A stretch of 64,000 nucleotides of DNA, taken from NCBI RefSeq assembly GCF_049200465.1, contig NZ_CP120836.1:930001-994000 (forward strand). Reading direction: 5' to 3'. This document shows, in pieces, positions 1 to 7,204 of the stretch. A program made the translations under genes and the position numbers. The stretch is from Leptothermofonsia sp049200465 (lineage in GTDB: Bacteria; Cyanobacteriota; Cyanobacteriia; Leptolyngbyales; Leptolyngbyaceae). Each line of letters begins with the position of its first letter. The first letter of the stretch is position 1. The notes under the pieces were generated by a model. It did no database searches. It was not told the origin of the DNA and saw nothing but the letters and a program-made list of their open reading frames with translations.

Positions 1-273
1 GCCGGGGGGGCCAGTATATTCCTTTCTCTAGTACTTTTGCGTCTCTACCTGGGCTGGGCGTATATCAGTTCTCGCCTCTCGGATGCCACCGTCTTTTACG
101 AAGAATCGGGCTGGTATGACGGTCAAACCTGGTCTAAGCCCCTGGAAGTGCTTACCCAGGATCGGTTGGTGGTGACTTATCAGGTTCAGCCGCTACTGAA
201 ACGCCTGAAAAAGACCCTCGCCATTCTGACCCTGACCCTGTTGAGTGGTGGGCTGGTCTGGGTCTGGTTGTAA
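1..273 (+). CDS. CGLD27-like (DUF1230) membrane protein, 3' part only
   Basis: The frame is open from the first base of the window to a TAA at 271-273, so the gene begins upstream and only about 90 C-terminal residues are seen. The residues resemble the end of the CGLD27/DUF1230 family, conserved in cyanobacteria, algae and plants (YLGWAYISSRL, then a tyrosine/tryptophan-rich ESGWYDGQTW stretch). A hydrophobic segment closes the protein (LAILTLTLLSGGLVWVWL) and should span the membrane. The family is linked to chloroplast or thylakoid function, but no reaction is established. A TTG at 37 could be mistaken for a start; the open upstream frame argues against it. Confidence 0.75.
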   Translation, partial: AGGASIFLSLVLLRLYLGWAYISSRLSDATVFYEESGWYDGQTWSKPLEVLTQDRLVVTYQVQPLLKRLKKTLAILTLTLLSGGLVWVWL

Positions 274-395
274 AAGACGCAAAACTTTTCTCTTCACAAT
301 GCCCTTCTGGTGCTAGAGTCTTACCCATGATTGGTGAAGAATTTAACTCATTGGGTTACGCTGACGCTAGCCCTTTTTAATGGCTACGAAATTGA

Positions 396-1349
396 ATGAC
401 TAGGGGAAGACGTGTACAAGCCGCAGAACTGGAAGTCAGGCTACTGCGCGAAGGAATTATCGAATCGAGGCATCACGTTCAGGCTGTGGTTTGCGACAGC
501 CGTGGACGGACGCTGCTGGTGGCCGGTAATGCGGAAACGGCAACGTTTGTGCGATCGGCGTTGAAACCCTTTCAAGCTCTGGCGGTCACCACAACCGGCA
601 CATTGGAGCGCTACGGATTGAGCGATCGCGACCTGGCGATTATTTGTAGCTCCCATAAAGGGAAAATTGAGCAGGTGCGTCAGGTATTTAACGTCCTCTG
701 GCGCAGCGATGTCGATCCCTCCCACTTGCAGTGTCCGGTTCCTCCCGGCAGGCGCAGCCCGCTGGAATACAACTGCTCCGGTAAACACGCCGGAATGCTG
801 GCTGTCTGTCAGCAGCGCAACTGGTCTTTAAACAGCTATTTACAGCGCAGCCACCCCGTTCAGCAGTTGATTATCCACAAGGTAGCTGAGCTTTTGCGGA
901 TGCCCGCAGAGGAATTCATTAGTGCGCGGGATGACTGCGGGGCTCCCACCTACTTCTTACAGTTGGGTCAAATTGCTTCGCTCTATGCCCTGCTTTCAGC
1001 CAGCGAAAACCTGGACATGGAGCGTATTGTGCGAGCCATGATCCATCATCCAGCAATGGTAGCAGGTGATGGCGAATTTGACACAGAACTGATGCGGCTC
1101 ACCCAGGGAGAGTTGGTCAGCAAGGCAGGAGCGGAAGGCGTCCAGTGTATTGGACGCTTGGGTGAAGGGATGGGGCTGGCGATTAAGGTCATGGATGGTG
1201 CCAAACGAGCCAAATATGCCGTTGCTATTCACCTGCTAAAACAGATGGGCTGGATTACCCCCTCCGTTTCAGAAACGCTGGCTGAGAACTTTATGACCCT
1301 CAGCAACGTCACTCGCCTGGAAGTATCAGGGGATCTTTCCATGCTGTAG
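396..1349 (+). CDS. asparaginase (L-asparaginase II family)
   Basis: This 317-residue protein matches the asparaginase II family, cytosolic enzymes that hydrolyse L-asparagine to aspartate and ammonia. Family landmarks include SALKPFQAL near residue 54, the CSSHKG segment, NCSGKHAGML near residue 128 and the DDCGAPT segment near residue 178. The ATG at 396 gives the usual cyanobacterial opening (MTRGRRVQAAELEVRLLREG), so it is preferred over the GTG a few codons later. The gene stands alone between the CGLD27-like gene and a small secreted protein, with spacers of about 100 bp on each side. Length is normal for the family. Substrate preference cannot be read from sequence. Confidence 0.88.
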   Translation: MTRGRRVQAAELEVRLLREGIIESRHHVQAVVCDSRGRTLLVAGNAETATFVRSALKPFQALAVTTTGTLERYGLSDRDLAIICSSHKGKIEQVRQVFNVLWRSDVDPSHLQCPVPPGRRSPLEYNCSGKHAGMLAVCQQRNWSLNSYLQRSHPVQQLIIHKVAELLRMPAEEFISARDDCGAPTYFLQLGQIASLYALLSASENLDMERIVRAMIHHPAMVAGDGEFDTELMRLTQGELVSKAGAEGVQCIGRLGEGMGLAIKVMDGAKRAKYAVAIHLLKQMGWITPSVSETLAENFMTLSNVTRLEVSGDLSML

Positions 1350-1447
1350 ATTTACCACGTTGGATCTCACTCCATAAAGCGCCACGAAACGATAGGCTGG
1401 GGAGAGGACTTGATCGCCATTCAAGCCTCTTCTTGAAGCGCTATACA

Positions 1448-1780
1448 ATGAAATTCATTCCTTTCTTTGCCTTAATCCTGATACCAGTAGTATGGAACCA
1501 GGTAGTATGGAACCAGCCTGCACCTGCCCAGGCACCGCCACCTCCTTTGCGCCTGACTCCTGCTCAAATTCAACGAATTTCGAGCGGGCTGTACCGCTTC
1601 AATTCTCAGGACTTCTTCAATCGAGGCCAGCGGCGACTGGAAGATGAAATCCAGATCTTGACTCAGAGACGCCAGTTTTTGACAGAAGGCATCCTGAAGA
1701 TTGATCAGAAGACTTTGAAGCAGCCCGACTTTTCTCAGTTTGAACGTCGCCACCCTGGTAGTTTACCAGGCAGATTTTGA
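1448..1780 (+). CDS. small secreted protein, unknown function
   Basis: About 110 residues. It starts with a basic residue and a hydrophobic stretch (MKFIPFFALILIPVV) and reaches a probable signal-peptidase site after PAPAQA, so export is likely. The mature part is charged and probably helical (FNRGQRRLEDEIQILTQRR). I start it at ATG 1448; a TTG at 1433 would add five residues and is less convincing. A 15-bp direct duplication at 1487-1516 doubles VVWNQ inside the signal peptide without breaking the frame. I do not recognise the family. It resembles short exported hypothetical proteins common in filamentous cyanobacteria, and no neighbour suggests a role. Confidence 0.6.
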   Translation: MKFIPFFALILIPVVWNQVVWNQPAPAQAPPPPLRLTPAQIQRISSGLYRFNSQDFFNRGQRRLEDEIQILTQRRQFLTEGILKIDQKTLKQPDFSQFERRHPGSLPGRF

Positions 1781-1857
1781 AGGTTATAAACCCTTCAAAA
1801 CCCCGTAAATTTGTTTTTCTGGGTTTAGATAAGCAGGCAAAGTTACTTTGGTGAACC

Positions 1858-1965
1858 ACTAGTGGACGATGGCATCAGTCCAGTAACCATTGGGTTGGGG
1901 AGTGGGGAGCAGGAGAGAACCAGAAGGGTATCTGTATTCTCGCCATTCTCGCCGTGCTGTACTAG
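1858..1965 (-). repeat. family D repeat, copy 1
   Basis: About 108 bp bounded by ACTAG at both ends. One end holds AGTGGAC and GTCCAGT as an imperfect inverted pair around GATGGCATCA. The segment matches the reverse complement of 35401-35493 over nearly its whole length, including a central run TTGGGTTGGGGAGTGGGGAG. An extra CGCCATT-like insertion marks this copy. Short frames within it are taken as non-coding. Confidence 0.7.
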
Positions 1966-1992
1966 TATTGCAAACACTAAATTTTGCAACAT

Positions 1993-2067
1993 GGGGGTGT
2001 GGGGACGAAGCCCCCAGCCAGGGGGGGACCTCTGCACCCCGTCCTAAGCCTAGTGGCTATAGCTATA
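1993..2067 (+). repeat. family A repeat, partial copy
   Basis: The right two thirds of a family A element: the GC-rich core (ACGAAGCCCCCAGCCAGG) followed by GTCCTAAGCCTAGTGGC and the terminal TATAGCTATA. The left arm with TTAGGACATTGG is missing. It lies 28 bp from the family D copy at 1858-1965, and together they fill the spacer before the cupin gene. Confidence 0.75.
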
Positions 2068-2115
2068 CATGCCCTGGTAAACTTTTCAGCGTAATGAGTG
2101 AAGCGTTTGAAGCCT

Positions 2116-2403
2116 ATGAAACCAGTTGTAGCCGAAATTAGAATTGAACATCAGCCCAGCATAGAGACGCTTGAGCAATTGGGTGTTTTTCGCTGGCCAA
2201 CCTGGTCAAAAGAAGCTTCTGAGTTTCCCTGGACCTATGAAGATCAGGAAACCTGCTATTTCCTGGAAGGGGAGGTGAGTGTCACTCCAGATGGGGGAGA
2301 CCCGGTGCAGATAGGCAAAGGCGACCTGGTGACCTTCCCAGCAGGGATGTCCTGCACCTGGAAGATTTTGAAGGATGTCAGAAAACATTATCGATTTGGA
2401 TAA
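2116..2403 (+). CDS. cupin domain protein (Cupin_3/DUF861 type)
   Basis: A single-domain cupin of about 95 residues. The barrel is marked by ETCYFLEGEVSVTPDGG and then KGDLVTFPAGMSCTWKI, the two conserved cupin motifs; the glutamate and aspartate-containing turns suit the Cupin_3 class also seen in EutQ-like proteins. I prefer ATG 2116 (MKPVVAEIRI), because family members start close to the EIRIEH segment; an ATG at 2098 adds six residues. Close relatives are common in cyanobacteria and plants, where a small-molecule-binding or metal-dependent role is supposed but not assigned. The metal-ligand histidines of classical cupins are not obvious, so enzymatic activity is uncertain. It converges on the LD-carboxypeptidase with a 23-bp gap. 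Confidence 0.82.
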   Translation: MKPVVAEIRIEHQPSIETLEQLGVFRWPTWSKEASEFPWTYEDQETCYFLEGEVSVTPDGGDPVQIGKGDLVTFPAGMSCTWKILKDVRKHYRFG

Positions 2404-2426
2404 ATCGCCCCCCTCTTTCCTCTTCC

Positions 2427-3332
2427 CTACTCCCCACGGCCTGTTATAAAGCTCAAAACTCCTCCATCCCCATCTAACCCAACTTGCACACCAACGGGTA
2501 GTGTAGCGTTGACGCCATCGTGGCCAAAGGGAAGGTTAGAGACAATCGGAATCCCTAGGTCACTGAGGCGATCGCGCAAAACCTCCTCTACGGTAAAGCT
2601 GGGAATGTTAGCCGGTGGCTCACACTGACTGAAGCGACCGAGGGCAATTCCCTTAACCTGGGTGAAGAATCCACCCAGTCGCCATTGGGTCAACATCCGG
2701 TCGATCCGGTAGGGGGCTTCCCCCACATCTTCAAAGGCAAGAATAGCGCCTGCAAAGTCAGGCTGAATTGGGGTTGCCAGGAGGGTGGTTGCAACCGTGA
2801 GGTTCATCGGGAGCAGAGGTCCGACTGTCTGCCCACCTCCCCAACCGACTCCTTTCAGCGGTTCCAATGGGCGACCTTCTACCCAATTAAACAGGCGGTC
2901 AATCGACCAGTCGGGTTCTGCTGCCAGAGTTGTTAACAGGGGTCCGTGAACGCCAGAGATTCTCTGCTGATAAAGGCTAAGCAACAGACTGGTGACATCG
3001 GAGAATCCAATCAACCATCTGGGAGCAGAGCAGGGCCATGCCCAGTCCTCTAGCAGGCGAGCACCACCATAGCCACCGCGGGCACAGAGGATGCCGCGAC
3101 AGGCTGGATCTTGCAGGGCTGTCATCAATTGCTGACGGCGATTGTCGTCGCTGCCTGCCAGGTACCCCCAGCGATCGCGAAAGCCAGGAGTCAGTTCAAC
3201 CTGGTAACCGCGCGATCGCCACACTTCCACGCCTTTATGAAAGGTTTCCAACTCCCGTAACGCGCCACTGGGAGCAATGACGTGCAGCCGATCACCGGGC
3301 TTTAGGGGAGGAGGAAGTTGGCAATCCTTCAT
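2427..3332 (-). CDS. LD-carboxypeptidase (peptidase S66, LdcA/MccF-like)
   Basis: 301 residues, typical for S66 serine peptidases. The family removes the terminal D-alanine from muropeptide tetrapeptides during cell-wall recycling (LdcA), or cleaves peptidyl nucleotides (MccF branch). All three catalytic residues can be placed: the nucleophile Ser111 in GFSDVTS, Glu201 in AFEDVGEAPYRIDR, and His271 in PFGHDGVN. The CARGGYGGARLL segment near residue 83 is also characteristic. No signal peptide is seen, which fits the cytoplasmic recycling role. The nearest upstream gene on this strand ends at 3387, 55 bp away and separated by a family A repeat. Confidence 0.88.
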   Translation of the reverse strand: MKDCQLPPPLKPGDRLHVIAPSGALRELETFHKGVEVWRSRGYQVELTPGFRDRWGYLAGSDDNRRQQLMTALQDPACRGILCARGGYGGARLLEDWAWPCSAPRWLIGFSDVTSLLLSLYQQRISGVHGPLLTTLAAEPDWSIDRLFNWVEGRPLEPLKGVGWGGGQTVGPLLPMNLTVATTLLATPIQPDFAGAILAFEDVGEAPYRIDRMLTQWRLGGFFTQVKGIALGRFSQCEPPANIPSFTVEEVLRDRLSDLGIPIVSNLPFGHDGVNATLPVGVQVGLDGDGGVLSFITGRGE

Positions 3333-3386
3333 TGGGGAAACTCGGGTGAGCGATCGTCGTTCTGCCGCTCCAGCAACCGATTAATT

Positions 3387-3680
3387 TTATTTTTTTATAG
3401 CTCTACGCGGGTGCGTTAGGACATTGGAATTAGAGAGGGAGGGCTTCGCGCCCAGCCAGGGTTCCACCCCTGCACCCCGTCCTAACCATATTGTGTTGAG
3501 TTTTCTCAAATTAGAAATACCTTGCTGAATATCCGTTAACTTCAAAATTGCCTGCCGTAGTTGTGCCCGTTCATCCGCCACATCCAACATTGTTTGGTGC
3601 AATTCGGAGCGCTCATCCGCTGCCGCTTGAATGGCTCTGGCATTCGAGGCAATCAACTGTCTCAATTCGTCGTCGGTCAT
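3387..3680 (-). CDS. small coiled-coil protein with repeat-derived C terminus
   Basis: The first 65 residues (from MTDDELRQLIASNARAIQA) look like a genuine cyanobacterial coiled-coil protein of unknown function, rich in Glu, Arg, Ala and Gln with heptad-like spacing. After LNTIW the frame runs into a family A repeat (3396-3490), and the last 30 or so residues are read from it, including SLSNSNVLTHPRRA. The same peptide is encoded where a family A element has entered the transposase at 23.8 kb. The native C terminus was therefore probably lost when the repeat arrived. The gene may still make a protein with an altered tail. Confidence 0.55.
   Translation of the reverse strand: MTDDELRQLIASNARAIQAAADERSELHQTMLDVADERAQLRQAILKLTDIQQGISNLRKLNTIWLGRGAGVEPWLGAKPSLSNSNVLTHPRRAIKK
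3396..3490 (+). repeat. family A repeat replacing the end of a coding region
   Basis: The left arm TATAGCTCTACGCGGGTGCG, TTAGGACATTGG, the hairpin GGGCTTCGCGCCC, a second hairpin with CAGGGTTCC-type loop, and CCCCGTCCTAACCAT are all present. The far right terminus (GACTACCGCTATA in sister copies) is missing; coding sequence of the minus-strand gene begins there. Confidence 0.8.
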
Positions 3681-3796
3681 GGAGAAGATTGAAACTTTAT
3701 ATTTTACTCATCATAGCGACTCCCCAGATCCCCTTCTCCTCTGGTTAACCCTGCTTCTCCGCTCCCCTTCCCTCCGCCTGGCGCCCTATTTTCGAC

Positions 3797-5281
3797 TCAC
3801 TTGATTCCGGTTCGGGGTACTCTCTGGCTTAGATCAAGCCTGGCCCGCAGTTCATCCTTAATTCGGTTGAGGATGGAGGCCTCATCTAGGGATGCCAGAA
3901 TCCGGGTAACAACGGCTTTCGGCCCATCCGGTCCCCAGGACGCACCATTCGCCAGGTAGGCTTTTGTCACCTGTCCAATTCCGTAGGAGGAAACTCCGGC
4001 AACCCCTGCTTGAGTCAGGGCAACCGAGGCGTAGGCAGCAAGGGAAACCCCTCCAGTTGCGGGGGCGGATAAACCCAGCAGGGTTTTCAAAGAGCTCAAG
4101 CCCAGGTTGGTCATCAGTTCACTGGCTGTAATACCACCCATGGAAAGGGCAATTTTCTGGAGCAGATTCACAGCTCCCTGCTGATTCATGGAAATCCCGT
4201 AGAGTTTTGACAAAGCCAGGATCATAGCCACGTCAATCACTGCACTGCTGAGGATATCGACCAGAGTAATGGGATTGAGGGCGATCGCCACCGCCTTCGT
4301 CATCACTCCATTCCAGATGATGCGGTTGGCGCTCTGATCCCGGATCATCATCTTGCGCTCTACTAGACGCTCGTTTGCCTCATCGGCGTAGAGCATGGAG
4401 TTGAGGGCAACGAGTGATTTGCCTTCCCGGTGCAGAATTTCCAGAATTTTCAGCTTCAAGTCGTCAATCTGGGGGCGGCCAACACTCAACTGGGCGGAGA
4501 GGGTACCATCGGGACGGCGAACGGCCCTGGCAACCAGAGGAGAGGCCGCCGCCATCACAATTTCATCGGGGGAGAGCAGTTCCCGCACCCGCTCATCCCG
4601 AATTTTTTGATAAATAGCCAGGCGATCAGCATCGGGATACTGGTCAATTTTGTTAAATACCAGCAGGATTGGCTTACTGGCTTCCCGCAATTCTGACAAT
4701 GCCTGGTGCTCTACCTTCGTCATGTCGCCTGCAATGAGGAACAGAATCAGATCGGCTTGTTTAGCAATCTGTCGCGCCAGGGCTTCCCGCGCTTCCCCAT
4801 CAACCTCATCAATGCCAGGGGTGTCAATCAGTTCAATGGAGGAGTTGCCAATACTGGGCAGGGAAACGCGCAGAAGGGGATGATGAATCCCTTCGACCGT
4901 TTCCTGAGTAATCTTCCAGTTAGCACTCTGGCAAACACGAGTGACACCATGGATCGGTCCAGTTTCAAACACCTGATCCCCTAGCAAAGCGTTGAGCAGG
5001 GAAGATTTGCCTCGCCCCACCATACCGAACACAGCAATGTGAACGACCTGGCGATCGAGCTTGTCCAGCATAAACTCTAAGCCGCTAATTTCTGGTTCCA
5101 GCCCACGGCGCTCCTGGGGAGTCAGGTCGAGGTTTTCTACCAGTTCCCGCAACGCTCCCTGGGCCTGCCGGTAATTCAGTTCTGCCTGAATATCTTCGAA
5201 ACTGAAGATGGCTTCATCCAGTTCCTGATTAAGTTCATGAAAGGCAGATGGGGTTCCCAAATTTGGGTTTGGTTCAGACAT
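3797..5281 (-). CDS. membrane-associated GTPase with C-terminal DUF697 domain
   Basis: 494 residues. An N-terminal helical region of about 80 residues precedes a dynamin/Era-like G domain: the P-loop GMVGRGKSS at 86-94, DTPG at 153-156 and NKID at 210-213. A hydrophobic C-terminal half (for example VAIALNPITLVDILSSAVIDV and the later glycine/alanine-rich helices) matches the DUF697 membrane domain. Such proteins hydrolyse GTP at or near a membrane and may act in membrane or envelope maintenance, but no substrate is known. The start ATG at 5281 gives MSEPNPN and is preceded by a separate spacer. The gene shares orientation with the DUF948/YtxH pair upstream. Confidence 0.85.
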   Translation of the reverse strand: MSEPNPNLGTPSAFHELNQELDEAIFSFEDIQAELNYRQAQGALRELVENLDLTPQERRGLEPEISGLEFMLDKLDRQVVHIAVFGMVGRGKSSLLNALLGDQVFETGPIHGVTRVCQSANWKITQETVEGIHHPLLRVSLPSIGNSSIELIDTPGIDEVDGEAREALARQIAKQADLILFLIAGDMTKVEHQALSELREASKPILLVFNKIDQYPDADRLAIYQKIRDERVRELLSPDEIVMAAASPLVARAVRRPDGTLSAQLSVGRPQIDDLKLKILEILHREGKSLVALNSMLYADEANERLVERKMMIRDQSANRIIWNGVMTKAVAIALNPITLVDILSSAVIDVAMILALSKLYGISMNQQGAVNLLQKIALSMGGITASELMTNLGLSSLKTLLGLSAPATGGVSLAAYASVALTQAGVAGVSSYGIGQVTKAYLANGASWGPDGPKAVVTRILASLDEASILNRIKDELRARLDLSQRVPRTGIK

Positions 5282-5372
5282 GGATGGCTAGAAAAGTGAC
5301 GCTGTTTCGCTCAAGACTTATGACCGATCAATACTCCTCCACGTTCCCTCTCCCCTCTAACAACCAACAACA

Positions 5373-5458
5373 TATAGCAGTCCTCAATCAGTCGTGAGAT
5401 TGGAAGGCTTTGTAAAAACTGCGGAATCCTTTCTCACAATCCAAACAGGATTGCTATA
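5373..5458 (+). repeat. family C inverted-repeat element, copy 1
   Basis: 86 bp ending in TATAGCAGTCCT on the left and AGGATTGCTATA on the right, nearly perfect inverted repeats. The interior (TCGTGAGATTGGAAGGCTTT, then TTTCTCACAATCC) matches the second copy at 30033-30125. It ends four bases before the stop codon of the DUF948 gene. Confidence 0.75.
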
Positions 5459-5462
5459 TCCT

Positions 5463-6011
5463 TCATCCCTCGCTATCTTGAGTTGAAAGTTGTTGCGGAC
5501 TGGTCGGATTTTCGGTTGAGGCAGAGAAGGTTTGTGGCTGCTTTTGGGTAGGGTAGGCTTCTGGGGCAGGCATGCCATTCCGAATTTCAAATTCAGGTCT
5601 GGGAGGGGGCAGGCGATCAACGGAGCGGCGTTGACTGGAAGGTTTTTGCGATCGCATAAAAGTCTGCCAGGCCACTTTGATACCTACCATAACGCTCCGA
5701 GTTCCTGACTGAACTTTCTGCGCCTGTTTGCGAACGTTGCTCAGGCTTTCATCCACCTGCTTAACGACGTTGCCAGCACTCTGCACTCCCTCGCTAACGT
5801 CGTCTGTCAGGTCACTGATCTCCATCCCCGTTAACCGAATCGCCTCCAGGGTGGGCGGAAACTCTCGCCGGAGGGTATCAAACAACTTCTCAGCACTGCG
5901 TGCGGCACGGGACAACTCTCTCAACGTCGGGATTGCCACTGCCAGCACAATCGTCAGACTGGCGGTGACAAATAACAGTGACAGTACTAGCCAGAAAAGG
6001 GGATCGGTCAC
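5463..6011 (-). CDS. DUF948 membrane protein
   Basis: 182 residues. An N-terminal transmembrane helix (FWLVLSLLFVTASLTIVLAV) is followed by an amphipathic region with regularly spaced hydrophobic residues (ISDLTDDVSEGVQSAGNVV), typical of the DUF948 family, and a low-complexity, proline-rich tail after residue 120. DUF948 and YtxH proteins are often encoded together and are described as general-stress or cell-surface proteins in Bacillus (YtxG/YtxH). The same pairing occurs here, with the YtxH gene 22 bp upstream on the same strand, so an operon is likely. The bulk of the protein should lie on one face of the membrane. Confidence 0.8.
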   Translation of the reverse strand: MTDPLFWLVLSLLFVTASLTIVLAVAIPTLRELSRAARSAEKLFDTLRREFPPTLEAIRLTGMEISDLTDDVSEGVQSAGNVVKQVDESLSNVRKQAQKVQSGTRSVMVGIKVAWQTFMRSQKPSSQRRSVDRLPPPRPEFEIRNGMPAPEAYPTQKQPQTFSASTENPTSPQQLSTQDSEG

Positions 6012-6033
6012 GGCAAATGCCTAGGTTCAATGC

Positions 6034-6384
6034 CTACAAATTATCGCGGACAGGTTTGTCTACTTCAGAAGAGGCTTTGGCTTCCATGGTTTCTACAACC
6101 TGACGTTCTCGTTGGGTGGCTTCGATCCCAGCAGCGATCGCTTCCCGTAAACGAATTAGCGTACTGTCCCAATTGCGCAACGCCGATTCCGAAAGACGGT
6201 CTGCCTGAAGTTGAACACTGCTGGACAGGTCTTCTGCCAGTTCTGGCAGAGCATCGGCAGATTTTCTGAGTAACTGCCGGGTTTCTCGACCAGCACGGGG
6301 AGCCACCAGAATACCAGCGACTGCACCCAATGCAGCCCCTACAATCAAACCTCCAATGAATGCTCCAGAACGATTATTTGACAT
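6034..6384 (-). CDS. YtxH domain protein
   Basis: About 116 residues from ATG 6384 (MSNNRSGAFIGG); an upstream in-frame start at 6432 would add a region unlike the family. The N terminus holds a glycine/alanine-rich membrane segment (FIGGLIVGAALGAVAGILVAP) followed by RAGRETRQLLRKSADALPEL, the YtxH signature, then an amphipathic helical tail. YtxH proteins are small stress-related membrane proteins of unresolved function. The gene lies between a small membrane protein gene (54 bp upstream) and DUF948 (22 bp downstream), all on the minus strand. Confidence 0.82.
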   Translation of the reverse strand: MSNNRSGAFIGGLIVGAALGAVAGILVAPRAGRETRQLLRKSADALPELAEDLSSSVQLQADRLSESALRNWDSTLIRLREAIAAGIEATQRERQVVETMEAKASSEVDKPVRDNL

Positions 6385-6438
6385 CTCCCATCCCCGTGAC
6401 ACTATCCACTCTACCTCACCATTTTGACGCATGATGCC

Positions 6439-6780
6439 TCAACGGTTCCTGATCCGTCGCTTACCAAATTTAGAAGCCGGACTCAGGAAAAAACCACAAC
6501 GCCAAAAAATTTGACTCAGGCTAAGCAGCTTCATGATCTGTTGAATGCGTTGAAGCTGAGGTTCTACGCCCTCTAAACTTTTTCGCAAATGATGAGTCCC
6601 GGATTGCCCCATCAAAATATATTTTGGAGCAGGGGAAAGTACCCGATGAACCTTCCGTTCCACAGCGGTCAGAGTATCTGCTGCGTTGGCAAGCTGGCGT
6701 TTCAATCGCCAAAGTTGCCATGCAACCAACAGACAGCCCAGTCCAATTAATCCATTCAGTATTAAAACAATCGTCAGCAT
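6439..6780 (-). CDS. small membrane protein, conserved hypothetical
   Basis: 113 residues. One N-terminal transmembrane helix (LTIVLILNGLIGLGCLLVAW) leads into a basic helical stretch (QLWRLKRQLANAADTLTAVERKVHRVL) and a tail rich in Leu, Gln and Arg. I do not recognise a named family, although similar proteins are found next to YtxH/DUF948 genes in cyanobacteria as far as I recall. It is the first gene of a three-gene minus-strand group. Residues 60-90 could form an amphipathic helix against the membrane. Confidence 0.65.
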   Translation of the reverse strand: MLTIVLILNGLIGLGCLLVAWQLWRLKRQLANAADTLTAVERKVHRVLSPAPKYILMGQSGTHHLRKSLEGVEPQLQRIQQIMKLLSLSQIFWRCGFFLSPASKFGKRRIRNR

Positions 6781-7204
6781 CCTCTTTCCGCCGTCTCAAC
6801 ATTCCTCTCATTGTAATGAGGATGAGTTGAATGAGTTGTTTGTTGTTTGTCAGGGGGAAGGGGCGATCGCATTTACTTGCTGCTGTGAGAAACCCATCTC
6901 CAGAAGAAATTGTCAATGAATGCAACACAAAATCCTCAATATCCAAATTGAAGGCAATAATCAACATCTGGGGGAGTGGAGAAGCAGGGAGTAAGGTTGG
7001 AGTTTGTCAAATTTTTTGTGGCAATCCTGGAAAGGAGGTCGAGGGAACCAGGGTTTCAAGGATCCAGAACCCCGTTTCCAGAACACCCTCCTCAGAAACT
7101 CAAAACTTATCCATCCCTCACCCATCTCTACCAACTAAAAACTCATCACTCCTGATTCCCTCACTCCCCAACCCCTAACCTCTTCTTTTCTCACAACACA
7201 AATC
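6781..7204. other. gene-free spacer between divergent genes
   Basis: 424 bp separating two divergently transcribed genes (6780 minus, 7205 plus), so it should hold both promoters. I see one HIP1 site (GCGATCGC near 6863), a pyrimidine-rich stretch just before 7205, and no convincing ORF, repeat or terminator. The start of the plus-strand gene has no clear Shine-Dalgarno sequence. Confidence 0.5.

Noticed and set aside
1862..2141. Short frames in the spacer before the cupin gene
   Set aside because: They are translations of the family D and A repeats; the same peptides recur from the D copy at 35.4 kb.
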